Positions 8,439 through 16,551 of a DNA stretch of 64,000 nt are shown in pieces. The position numbers and the translations under genes were made by a program. The notes beneath the pieces are model-generated. The model was not told the origin of the DNA, ran no database searches, and saw only the letters and a program-made list of their open reading frames with translations. Source of the DNA: [Pasteurella] aerogenes (GTDB lineage: Bacteria; Pseudomonadota; Gammaproteobacteria; Enterobacterales; Pasteurellaceae); the NCBI GenBank assembly GCA_900637275.1, contig LR134362.1:682001-746000 (forward strand). Reading direction: 5' to 3'. Position 1 is the stretch's first letter; each line of letters opens with the position of its first letter.

Positions 8439-9338
8439 ATGAGCTGGATTGATCGAATTTTTAGTAAAAGTCCTACGACATCAGCACGTAAATCAAATGT
8501 GCCGGAGGGCGTATGGACAAAGTGTACCTCTTGTGAACAAGTGTTGTACCGTGATGAATTAAGACGTCATTTGGAAGTTTGTCCGAAATGTGGTCATCAT
8601 ATGCGAATTGATGCCAGAGAGCGTTTGTTAGCCTTGTTAGACAAGGGTAGCGAGCAGGAAATGGCAGCGGAGCTAGAGCCTAAAGATATTTTAAAATTCA
8701 AAGACTTAAAAAAATATAAAGATCGTATTTCCGCAGCACAAAAAGAAACTGGGGAAAAAGATGCGTTAGTAGTGATGTCTGGAACCTTATATAATATGCC
8801 GATTATCGTTGCCGCATCTAATTTTAGTTTTATGGGCGGTTCAATGGGTTCTGTGGTAGGAGCTAAATTTGTGCAAGCCGCAGAAAAAGCGATTGAATTG
8901 AATTGTCCGTTTGTGTGTTTTTCTGCCAGTGGTGGCGCGCGTATGCAAGAGGCGTTATTCTCGCTAATGCAAATGGCGAAAACCAGTGCCGTATTGGCAA
9001 AAATGCGTGAAAAAGGGGTACCTTTTATTTCTGTTTTAACCGATCCGACACTTGGCGGTGTTTCAGCAAGTTTTGCAATGCTTGGGGATATTAATATCGC
9101 CGAACCAAAAGCCCTAATTGGGTTTGCCGGTCCACGTGTTATTGAACAGACCGTGCGCGAGAAATTACCAGAAGGTTTTCAACGCAGTGAATTTTTATTG
9201 GAAAAAGGGGCGATTGATATGATTGTTGAACGTGCTGAAATGCGTTCGACCCTTGCCAGTTTACTCAGCAAACTCACTCATCAACCTTCTCCTTTTGTTG
9301 AGCCGGAAGTGATTGAAACAGAAGCAAATAATGGATAA
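8439..9338 (+). CDS. accD: Acetyl-CoA carboxylase carboxyltransferase, beta subunit
   Basis: The beta half of the carboxyltransferase that passes CO2 from carboxybiotin to acetyl-CoA, the first step of fatty acid synthesis; it works with AccA (not in this window). The 299 residues carry an N-terminal four-Cys zinc ribbon (WTKCTSC and VCPKCGHH, residues about 27-50) that binds its own mRNA and DNA in E. coli. The crotonase-like fold follows, with FSASGGARMQE and the TDPTLGGVSASFA oxyanion region. Its stop overlaps the folC start, implying translational coupling. Confidence 0.96.
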   Translation: MSWIDRIFSKSPTTSARKSNVPEGVWTKCTSCEQVLYRDELRRHLEVCPKCGHHMRIDARERLLALLDKGSEQEMAAELEPKDILKFKDLKKYKDRISAAQKETGEKDALVVMSGTLYNMPIIVAASNFSFMGGSMGSVVGAKFVQAAEKAIELNCPFVCFSASGGARMQEALFSLMQMAKTSAVLAKMREKGVPFISVLTDPTLGGVSASFAMLGDINIAEPKALIGFAGPRVIEQTVREKLPEGFQRSEFLLEKGAIDMIVERAEMRSTLASLLSKLTHQPSPFVEPEVIETEANNG

Positions 9339-10683
9339 ATCAACATTATCTCCAACAGCCACTTCCTCACTTGAAAAGTGGCTTTCTTATTTGGAAAACA
9401 GTCATTTTAAAGCCATTGATTTAGGCTTAGAGCGTGTACAATCCGTGGCGCAGCAGTTGGATTTATTAACGCCAGCTCCGTTTGTGATCACTGTTGGCGG
9501 TACCAATGGCAAAGGTACCACTTGCCGTTTATTAGAAGTCCTATTATTAAACGCTGGTTATCGCGTCGGCGTGTATTCTTCGCCACATTTGTTACGTTAT
9601 AACGAACGGGTTCGGATTCAAAGTCAAATGCTGCCGGATAGTGCGCATTGTGAATCTTTCGCCTTTATTGATGCTCATAAAAGTGCATCGCTGACGTATT
9701 TTGAATTCAGTACTTTATCCGCATTACATTTATTTAAACAGGCAAAATTAGATGTGGTGATTTTGGAAGTTGGGCTAGGCGGGCGCTTGGACGCTACCAA
9801 TATTATCGATAGCGATATCGCAGTAATCACTGGAATTGATATTGATCATACGGAATTTTTGGGCAATACGCGTGAGCAAATTGGCTTTGAAAAAGCGGGT
9901 ATTTTTCGCGCGAATAAGCCGGTAGTGATCGGCGATCCACAAATTCCAGATAGCATGTTGCAACAGGCGAATAAGTTACATTGTCACATTGCGCGCCACG
10001 ATATTGAATGGCAATATCAAAGCGAAGATACTTACTGGACTTGGCAAGGTGATAAACAAGAACAAAAAGTGCGGTTGGAAAATCTTCCGTTTCCGCGTAT
10101 TCCACTCGCCAATGCAGCTACGGCGCTGGCAGTTGTTCAATATTTACCTTTTGATATTTCCTACCAAGTCATTGTGCAATCTTTGCAGCAAGTGGAATTA
10201 GACGGACGTTTTCAATTTATTGCACCGGAAAAATTGACCGCATTGGCAATCTCCCTTGGAAAACCGTCGGAAACCTTAGCAAAAATGGTAATTGATGTGG
10301 GGCATAATCCGCAAGCGGCGCGATATTTAGCGGAAAAACTGACCGCACTTCGTCCGCAAATCCAAGGCAAAATTATTGCAGTATGCGGTATTTTGAAAGA
10401 TAAAGATGCGCAAGGCGTTTTGTCACCGTTGCTCTCTTTGGTGGATTATTGGTATTGTGCCACCTTGGAGGGAAGTCGAGGGCAATCTGGGGAGGCATTG
10501 TTATATTGTTTACAGCAAGTTGCTCAAATGCATTCACAATCTGTTTCTGCCGAAGCGCAGCCTTCTGTTGTCGAAGCAGTAAAAAGTGCGGTCAAAAATA
10601 GCGAGAAATCCGATCTTATTTTAGTTTTCGGATCTTTTTATACCGTCGCCGGATTGTTGGAATGTATTGCTATCCATAATTAA
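9331..10683 (+). CDS. folC: Bifunctional folylpolyglutamate synthase / dihydrofolate synthase
   Basis: Adds glutamate to dihydropteroate and then further glutamates to folates. The protein (450 residues from the ATG at 9331) shows the Mur-ligase-type P-loop VGGTNGKGTTCRLLE near residue 60, the following SSPHLLRYNERVRI, and GLGGRLDATN and GIDIDHTEFLG for ATP and metal binding. The C-terminal domain has VIDVGHNPQAA. I chose ATG 9331, which overlaps accD by 8 bases, over an upstream TTG at 9313. Three uptake sequences lie inside the gene (about 10067, 10342, 10584), one translated as KSAVK. Confidence 0.95.
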   Translation: MDKSTLSPTATSSLEKWLSYLENSHFKAIDLGLERVQSVAQQLDLLTPAPFVITVGGTNGKGTTCRLLEVLLLNAGYRVGVYSSPHLLRYNERVRIQSQMLPDSAHCESFAFIDAHKSASLTYFEFSTLSALHLFKQAKLDVVILEVGLGGRLDATNIIDSDIAVITGIDIDHTEFLGNTREQIGFEKAGIFRANKPVVIGDPQIPDSMLQQANKLHCHIARHDIEWQYQSEDTYWTWQGDKQEQKVRLENLPFPRIPLANAATALAVVQYLPFDISYQVIVQSLQQVELDGRFQFIAPEKLTALAISLGKPSETLAKMVIDVGHNPQAARYLAEKLTALRPQIQGKIIAVCGILKDKDAQGVLSPLLSLVDYWYCATLEGSRGQSGEALLYCLQQVAQMHSQSVSAEAQPSVVEAVKSAVKNSEKSDLILVFGSFYTVAGLLECIAIHN

Positions 10684-10999
10684 TTTTTAAATTAGATATT
10701 TATATTTCAAAAAGCTATATTAAACCCAAGATAGTGCATCTTTACTTAAACAAGCGTATTTTAAATCTGAAAGTAAAGTGTTCCTGTTGCTATGTAAGGG
10801 ATAAGTAAAGTTGAGTAAATATACTAGCTTAGAACTCACATTAGTATATAATTTGACCCGTTTTTTTGAACGGGCTTTTTTATGCGTTTTATCTATATTG
10901 ATAGTTACTTTTCACCAAAATGCAATATATGCCCAATCGTTACATAGCAGATTAATCAAATCATCTTTTATTTGTTCTTATATAGGATACAGGAATTTT
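10684..10999 (+). other. Leader region before the adhesin gene
   Basis: This 316-base stretch has no gene I can support. A TATAAT at 10847-10852 is a candidate -10, without a good -35. Immediately after comes CCCGTT (10857-10862), a loop with a run of seven T, and AACGGG (10869-10874) followed by C and six T, which is a terminator shape. About 120 AT-rich bases follow before the adhesin ATG. The hairpin could end folC transcription or attenuate a promoter reading into the adhesin. Confidence 0.5.
10857..10881 (+). terminator. Terminator-like hairpin between folC and the adhesin
   Basis: Six-bp stem CCCGTT/AACGGG with a six-base loop and a following T tract. It lies only 4 bases after a TATAAT, so it would fall at the very 5' end of any transcript from that promoter. 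Confidence 0.55.
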
Positions 11000-13969
11000 A
11001 TGAATAACATTTTTAAAACCATCTGGAATCATGCGACTCAAAGCTGGGTAGCCACTTCTGAATTGTCTCGTGCTAAAGGAAAAACGAAATCGGCAACAGT
11101 AGCGAAAACAGCAATTGCGACAGCATTAGCCGGTATGATGGTGACCGGAGGCGCACAGGCTGCAGATTATGCTTCAGTTGTGATGGATGGCAAAGTCAGC
11201 CAAGCAGATAAATATGCCAGTGTTGGTTCTGTAGCAATTGGTTCGGATTTACCCTATATCGATGCCTATGGTCGCAAGGCTTTTACTGAGGCAACAGCGC
11301 AACTTGCAGTAGCGATTGGTCTAGGTGCGAATGCAAAAACCGTCGCAGGTACACCACCATCAAGCATGAACGCAGATGATCCAAACTTTGATATGGCATT
11401 AGCGTCTATTGCAGTTGGTGCATCAGCGACAGCGAATGGTTATACCTCACAAGCGATTGGTTATCGTGCTGCTGCAGTTGACCGTTCTGCTTCTGCATAT
11501 GGTGCACAAGCTCATGCATTGGGTTATTTATCGTCTGCATTAGGTTCCGGTACAAATGCTGCAGGCTATCTAGCGACAGCAGTGGGAGCTAACGCTGAAG
11601 CTAGCGGTCGCAATGCAGTATCTGTCGGTACTTCACGTCGTGAAGATGGATTAGTAGCAAAAAGCGAACAAGGTATTTTGTTAGGTGTTGCAGATATTGA
11701 GGGTTTGACAGATGCAGACCTTATGGGTGACCAATATAAAGACGGAGCAAACCCTTGGTCTGAATATCAAGGTGAAGATTTAGGTGTGCATGATAAAACA
11801 ACAGAAGTATCTCGTGCCTCAGTGGTTGATGGTAAAAATGCACTAGGTATCGGTGTAGCAGTCAAAGCGAGTGGTGAGCGTGCGATTGCTCAAGGTTACT
11901 ATGCCAATGCAGCAGGTAAGTCCAGTACCGCTATCGGTGAGGGCGCGTCAACTGCAAAAGAGGCAATTGATGCGACGGTCGTCGGGGCGCGTTCTGGTGT
12001 CACTGCAGAAAAATCAAATGCTTTTGGTAGCGTAAATAATGTTACTGCGGCAAATTCTACCGTGATTGGTACGAATAATACGGTTGCTTCAGAAAAAGTG
12101 ATGGTATTGGGTAATAATGTCAATGTCACAACAGGCTTTGATAGTGCGGTAGTCTTGGGTGATAGCTCTGTTGCTGCAGAAGCAACGCCAACAGCATCAT
12201 ATACTTGGGGCGGTACTACTCATACTTTTGCAGGTGCAGCACCGAAATCAACAGTGAGTGTAGGTGCTGCGGGTGCAGAGCGTCAAATCGTGAATGTTGC
12301 TGCAGGTCAAATCTCAAGTACATCGACCGACGCTATCAACGGTTCTCAATTGTATGCTTTAGGTACAGCTGTAGAAACACAAATTAAGGCAGTAAATGAA
12401 AATGCAACGAAGCCTTTAACATTCATGGGTGATACCGGTACGGCTTTTGAACGCAAGTTAGGCACTCAAACAAATGTCGTCGGTGGTGCAACAGCGAATC
12501 TAACCGATAACAATATTGGTGTTGTGGCGAATGGTAGCGATACACTTACCATAAAACTTGCTAAAAATATCGATTTAGGCACAGATGGATCCGTCACTTT
12601 AGGCGATACTGTGGTGAATAACGCAGGCTTAACTATCCAAAATGGTCCGAGTGTGACGAATGTTGGTATTGATGCGGGTGATAAAAAAATTACGAATGTT
12701 GCAAACGGAGATATTTCACCAACTTCAACCGATGCAGTGAATGGTTCACAACTTTATTCGGCGTTTTCTAATACCAGCACATTGATTAATACTACTGTTA
12801 ATCAATCCGGCTGGAATGTATTGGATAATGCGGGGACAAAAGTGGACTTAGTTAACCCGAATGATAATGTTCAGTTTAAAAATGGTAATGCAACGACGGT
12901 CAGCGTCACTTCAACAGACGCTAAAACCAGCGTAGTGAAATACGATGTAAATGTGGATGATGACACGATTAAAATTGGTGATGACGGTAAACTTTACGCG
13001 ACACCAAAACAAACGATCATTATTGATGGCGAAAAACTGGATTTTGTTAATACCAATACGACAACCGTAAACTATAATACCACAACAGGAACCGTTGAAT
13101 TGAATGTTGTCACGGGAACTTCTGATGCTAATGAAGCGGGTAAAGCGGTTGTGACGGCGGGCGATGATGAGAAAGTGGCGACGATTGGTGATGTAGTTAC
13201 GACGATTAACAAAACCGGATTTGCGTTAACCGCACAGAATGCCAATAGCTCCATTGTTAATCCGGGCGAAACCGTGGATATGCGCAATACGGATGGAAAT
13301 ATTGTGATCAGCAAGTCGAAAAATGACAATAACGTGGTTTACAATATGGCGAAAGACGTGAAAATTGAACGTTCCGTTACTGCACCAACCGTGAATGCAA
13401 AAACGGTAAACAGTGATACTGTTAATGCGAAAACCGTAAATAGCAATATTGTTAATAGTAATACGGTCAATACAAAAACCGTCAATATTGGTGGCAATGC
13501 CGGTACAACGGTATTAACAACGGTAGCTGGAGGAAATTATAATTCCGCAGGTCAGTTAATTAATAACAATGCTACTCCGGCGTTGAGTGTTGGCGGAAAT
13601 CAAATCACTAATGTGGCAAACGGTGCGATTAATGCAACATCAAAAGATGCGATTAACGGTAGTCAGTTGTATGCGGTACAAAATAATATGAATCAACAAG
13701 TTGGTGATATTCATAACCGTATCGATAAAGCTAACAAAGAGCATCGTGCAGGTATTGCCGGTGCGGCAGCGATTGCCGGCTTACCGGAAATTCATTTAGC
13801 CGGTAAATCGATGGTTGCAGCGGCAGGAAGTACCTACAAAGGGCAAAATGCGATTGCAATCGGTTATTCCCGTTTATCTGATAATAACAAGGTTAAATTG
13901 AAATTGACCGGAAGTTCGACTTCAGATGGTGACTTTATCGGTACCGTCGGCGTCGGTTATGCATGGTAA
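11000..13969 (+). CDS. Trimeric autotransporter adhesin (YadA/Hia type)
   Basis: Surface adhesin expected to form a trimer anchored in the outer membrane (type Vc secretion). The 989 residues start with the extended signal peptide region typical of these proteins (MNNIFKTIWNHATQSWVA), a hydrophobic core and AQAA near residue 55. YadA-like head repeats of the AIG..A.A type follow at about 76-207 and 280-400. Neck motifs (STDAINGSQLYA type) lie near 431-455, 567-587 and 870-890. A short TVN-rich repeat segment spans 795-831. The YadA anchor (about 918-989) ends in GVGYAW. The frame stays open upstream to a TTG at 10811, but the ATG at 11000 has an AGGA six bases before it and starts the signal peptide. 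No exact uptake sequence was seen within the gene. The ligand is unknown. Confidence 0.93.
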   Translation: MNNIFKTIWNHATQSWVATSELSRAKGKTKSATVAKTAIATALAGMMVTGGAQAADYASVVMDGKVSQADKYASVGSVAIGSDLPYIDAYGRKAFTEATAQLAVAIGLGANAKTVAGTPPSSMNADDPNFDMALASIAVGASATANGYTSQAIGYRAAAVDRSASAYGAQAHALGYLSSALGSGTNAAGYLATAVGANAEASGRNAVSVGTSRREDGLVAKSEQGILLGVADIEGLTDADLMGDQYKDGANPWSEYQGEDLGVHDKTTEVSRASVVDGKNALGIGVAVKASGERAIAQGYYANAAGKSSTAIGEGASTAKEAIDATVVGARSGVTAEKSNAFGSVNNVTAANSTVIGTNNTVASEKVMVLGNNVNVTTGFDSAVVLGDSSVAAEATPTASYTWGGTTHTFAGAAPKSTVSVGAAGAERQIVNVAAGQISSTSTDAINGSQLYALGTAVETQIKAVNENATKPLTFMGDTGTAFERKLGTQTNVVGGATANLTDNNIGVVANGSDTLTIKLAKNIDLGTDGSVTLGDTVVNNAGLTIQNGPSVTNVGIDAGDKKITNVANGDISPTSTDAVNGSQLYSAFSNTSTLINTTVNQSGWNVLDNAGTKVDLVNPNDNVQFKNGNATTVSVTSTDAKTSVVKYDVNVDDDTIKIGDDGKLYATPKQTIIIDGEKLDFVNTNTTTVNYNTTTGTVELNVVTGTSDANEAGKAVVTAGDDEKVATIGDVVTTINKTGFALTAQNANSSIVNPGETVDMRNTDGNIVISKSKNDNNVVYNMAKDVKIERSVTAPTVNAKTVNSDTVNAKTVNSNIVNSNTVNTKTVNIGGNAGTTVLTTVAGGNYNSAGQLINNNATPALSVGGNQITNVANGAINATSKDAINGSQLYAVQNNMNQQVGDIHNRIDKANKEHRAGIAGAAAIAGLPEIHLAGKSMVAAAGSTYKGQNAIAIGYSRLSDNNKVKLKLTGSSTSDGDFIGTVGVGYAW
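13382..13492 (+). repeat. TVN-rich short repeats inside the adhesin
   Basis: Units of about 4-5 residues of the form (K/S/N)TVN or IVN recur seven or more times (for example KTVNSDTVNAKTVNSN). At DNA level the units resemble each other but are not exact tandem copies. They probably form a beta-helical or stalk segment between the central stalk and the last neck. Confidence 0.7.
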
Positions 13970-13987
13970 TTTAATCGTATGATGAGA

Positions 13988-14015
13988 AAAGGCAGATCGC
14001 ATGATCTGCCTTTTT
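13988..14015 (+). terminator. Terminator after the adhesin
   Basis: AAAGGCAGATC (13988-13998) and GATCTGCCTTT (14003-14013) form an 11-bp stem with a GCAT loop and a T run. An uptake sequence lies downstream near 14050. Confidence 0.88.
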
Positions 14016-14180
14016 GTTTTGATTCGCTGTATATTCTTGCAAAAAATCCACCGCACTTTGTGCCATTTATTCTTCTATCAAAAACACCTTTAACCACTGC
14101 AAAACTTGACTTCTCTGATTTTGATTGCTAGCGTATTGGGCGCAGTTTTATCCTGATGTTCAACATAAAAAGGAGCTTTT

Positions 14181-14918
14181 ATGAAAATTACGACTCGTAC
14201 TCTCGAAACCACAGCACCGGACGGTACCCCGTTATTAAGCCATGTGGCATTTCCAGTGAATACGCCGGCAGACGGTAAAGCGCAAGCAATTTTAGTGGCG
14301 CCGGAATGGTGGGGAATTGTTGGTCATCCGCAAAATGTGGCGGGGCGTTTAGCTGAGGCCGGTTTTGTTGCGGTGGCGATGGATATTTATGGTCACGGAA
14401 AAATGACAACAGATGCACTTCAAGCCAGCGAATGGATGACACAGATGTTGACCAATTCTGATGAATTGATGAATCGGTGTAAAATCATTTATGATGCGGT
14501 GGCGCAATTGCCAGAAGTGGATAGCGCTCGTATCGGGATCGCCGGTTTTTGTTTCGGCGGTAAAATTGCGCTTGATATGGCGCGTCTAGGTACGCCGTTT
14601 AAAGCCGTAGCGACGTTTCATGGAAATCCAACGCCGATCACGCCTGCAACCGCAGAAAAATTTAAAGCGAAAGTCTTGGTGGCGCACGGTGGTGCGGATA
14701 GCATGATTTCTAATGAAGCCATTGAAGGACTAAAAGCGGAATTGACCAACGCTAATGTTGATTTCCAGGTGGACGTTTACGAAGGAGCGAAACATGGCTT
14801 TAGCAATCCGTTAGCGGATAAACGCGCGCAAGAAAATGGCGTGGATTTAGGCTATCACGAAGCCGCAGCAAAAACCAGCTGGGATAAAATGATTAAGTTT
14901 ATGCACGAAAATCTTTAA
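14181..14918 (+). CDS. Dienelactone hydrolase family protein
   Basis: An alpha/beta hydrolase of the dienelactone hydrolase family (COG0412-like), whose natural substrate in such bacteria is generally unknown. The 245 residues show the nucleophile elbow GFCFGGK with a Cys (near residue 128), an acid region VLVAHGGADSMIS, and the catalytic His in EGAKHGFSNP (near 208), so the Cys-Asp-His triad looks complete. The early motif APEWWGIVGHPQNVAGR also fits. An AAGGAG lies just before the ATG. A strong terminator follows. It is cytoplasmic, with no signal peptide. Confidence 0.88.
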   Translation: MKITTRTLETTAPDGTPLLSHVAFPVNTPADGKAQAILVAPEWWGIVGHPQNVAGRLAEAGFVAVAMDIYGHGKMTTDALQASEWMTQMLTNSDELMNRCKIIYDAVAQLPEVDSARIGIAGFCFGGKIALDMARLGTPFKAVATFHGNPTPITPATAEKFKAKVLVAHGGADSMISNEAIEGLKAELTNANVDFQVDVYEGAKHGFSNPLADKRAQENGVDLGYHEAAAKTSWDKMIKFMHENL

Positions 14919-14937
14919 ATTTCACGGTGGTAGAATA

Positions 14938-14978
14938 TGATAATGTCGCTTTAATGTTCGGCGACATTATCATTTTTT
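14938..14978 (+). terminator. Terminator after the dienelactone hydrolase gene
   Basis: A perfect 12-bp stem (14938-14949 with 14961-14972), an 11-base loop and six T at 14973-14978. Confidence 0.88.
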
Positions 14979-15068
14979 CTTCAAGCGCTAAGGCGTATCA
15001 TCGCGGTGGAAATTTTTGCTATAATGATGAAAATATTCACCGCACTTTTGCGATTTGAGAGTCTTATT

Positions 15069-15521
15069 ATGTCATTGCAATTTAATCCCGTTTCGCTGTT
15101 ATTAGTCGTGCTGATTTTACTTGGTGTTATTAGTAACAATAATTCTATTACCATTTCTGCGGCAGTGTTATTGCTTATGAAGCAAACAATATTGGTGAAA
15201 TATCTCCCTTTTATGGAGAAAAATGGATTAAATATTGGGATTATTCTGTTAACGATCGGCGTGTTGAGTCCATTAGTATTGGGAAAAGTGCAATTTCCGG
15301 CGTTTTCTGAATTTATCAATTGGAAAATGTTGTTAGCGGTGGCGGTCGGAATGCTGGTTGCATGGTTCGGCGGTCGTGGCGTGAACTTAATGGGTAGTCA
15401 ACCTTTACTTTTGACCGGATTATTAATTGGTACTATTTTAGGCGTTGCCTTTGTTGGAGGGATTCCTGTTGGACCTTTGATTGCGGCAGGAATGTTGTCA
15501 TTACTATTAGGCAAATCTTAA
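15069..15521 (+). CDS. yeaL: DUF441 (YeaL-like) membrane protein
   Basis: Small inner-membrane protein of unknown function, 150 residues like E. coli YeaL (148). It has four hydrophobic stretches, with the family-like segments MSLQFNPVSLLLVVLILLG at the start, NWKMLLAVAVGMLVAWFGGRG in the middle and GGIPVGPLIAAGMLSLLLGK at the end. The frame is open from 15006, but the ATG at 15069 gives the normal family N-terminus and the extra 21 upstream residues are not family-like. An uptake sequence lies just upstream. It is a single gene ended by a terminator near 15551. Confidence 0.85.
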   Translation: MSLQFNPVSLLLVVLILLGVISNNNSITISAAVLLLMKQTILVKYLPFMEKNGLNIGIILLTIGVLSPLVLGKVQFPAFSEFINWKMLLAVAVGMLVAWFGGRGVNLMGSQPLLLTGLLIGTILGVAFVGGIPVGPLIAAGMLSLLLGKS

Positions 15522-15550
15522 AATAATTGAAAAATAGACCGCACTTTATT

Positions 15551-15584
15551 CAAAATCCGCATTTTTTGTGGATTTTGATTTTTT
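15551..15584 (+). terminator. Terminator after yeaL
   Basis: CAAAATCCGC (15551-15560) pairs with GTGGATTTTG (15568-15577) with one G-T pair, followed by ATTTTTT. The rest of the gap to 15794 is AT-rich, with a TATAAT at 15742-15747 that may be a -10 for the next gene. Confidence 0.7.
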
Positions 15585-15793
15585 AAATATAAAGAAAAGC
15601 GCTGTATATACTAAACACAAACGAAAGCGCATAATCAGTCTTTATTCCTATCGAACAAGAATGTAGAGTAATATATTTTATTTTCTTTTTATGAAAAAGA
15701 TTTTTAAAAGAATTATGCTACTTAAATAATTGGAAAAATATTATAATTTTCTTTTGAAAATAATGAGATATAACATAAAAAGAGGGAGTAAAT

Positions 15794-16489
15794 ATGAAAT
15801 TAAAAATAACAACTAGAGACGTTTTGCGTTTTTTATTTTTCTTTGTCGGAATTTGTGTTAGCGCGTTAGGAATTGTTTTAGTCACCAAAGCAGATTTAGG
15901 AACATCACAAATATCAAGCGTTCCTTATGTCTTAAGTTTAGCTTTTGACTGGTTGACGTTTGGTCAAGCGACTTTTGTGATGAATGTCATTTTCTTACTT
16001 ATGCAAATGGCGCTATTAAAAAATCCATTAAAAATGTCGCTTATTTTGCAAATTCCAGTGAGTATTTTATTTAGTTATTTTATTGATCTTCAAATGCAGA
16101 TGTTTTCATCTTTGACACTTGATACTCTTGCTATGCAATGGGCTGTTTTATTGCTTGGTTGTGTCATTTTAGGATTGGGAATTAGTTTAGAAATTGCTCC
16201 TAATATTGTAGCAGTACCAGGGGATGCAGTGGTGAATGTGATTGCTACGGTAAAACGCCTCCGCTTTGGTAAAGTGAAAGTAATTTTAGATGTAACCTTG
16301 GTGGCGATAGCATTGGTATTATCCTTTTTCTATTTTGGTGATATTAAAGGGATTGGCGCTGGAACTTTGGTTTCCGCGTTATTGGTTGGTCGTATTGTGA
16401 TGTTCTTTAATCGACGCTTAAGAAATGTGTATCTTACTTATTTGGTGGGCGAGAACGTTGCAGTGCAAGAGGATAAATTATCCATTTAA
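15794..16489 (+). CDS. YczE/YitT-like polytopic membrane protein
   Basis: A 231-residue inner-membrane protein with five or six hydrophobic segments. The N-terminal part has GICVSALGIVLVTKADLGTS and the central part EIAPNIVAVPGDAVVNVIA, a pattern I associate with the YczE/YyaS/YitT group. The function of that group is not settled. The start is set by GAGGGAG about 7 bases before the ATG. It lies directly upstream of the lacZ-type gene, but a terminator separates them, so an operon with read-through is possible. A sugar transport role would be speculation. Confidence 0.7.
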   Translation: MKLKITTRDVLRFLFFFVGICVSALGIVLVTKADLGTSQISSVPYVLSLAFDWLTFGQATFVMNVIFLLMQMALLKNPLKMSLILQIPVSILFSYFIDLQMQMFSSLTLDTLAMQWAVLLLGCVILGLGISLEIAPNIVAVPGDAVVNVIATVKRLRFGKVKVILDVTLVAIALVLSFFYFGDIKGIGAGTLVSALLVGRIVMFFNRRLRNVYLTYLVGENVAVQEDKLSI

Positions 16490-16504
16490 GGATTGCATTT
16501 TTAC

Positions 16505-16540
16505 AAAGGGGATAGCACAATGAGCTATCCTTTTTTGTTT
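16505..16540 (+). terminator. Terminator immediately before the lacZ start
   Basis: GGATAGC (16510-16516) and GCTATCC (16524-16530) form a 7-bp stem, extendable by G-T and A-T pairs, with a 7-base loop and six T. It ends only about 11 bases before the lacZ ATG at 16552. Confidence 0.8.
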
Positions 16541-16551
16541 TGGGTATCACT

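Noticed and set aside
10811..10999. Upstream extension of the adhesin frame to a TTG
   Set aside because: The extension crosses the terminator hairpin and lacks family likeness. The ATG at 11000 has a ribosome site and begins the extended signal peptide.
13382..13492. TVN repeats as a phase-variable microsatellite
   Set aside because: The DNA units differ in sequence and length, so slippage between exact tandem copies is unlikely.
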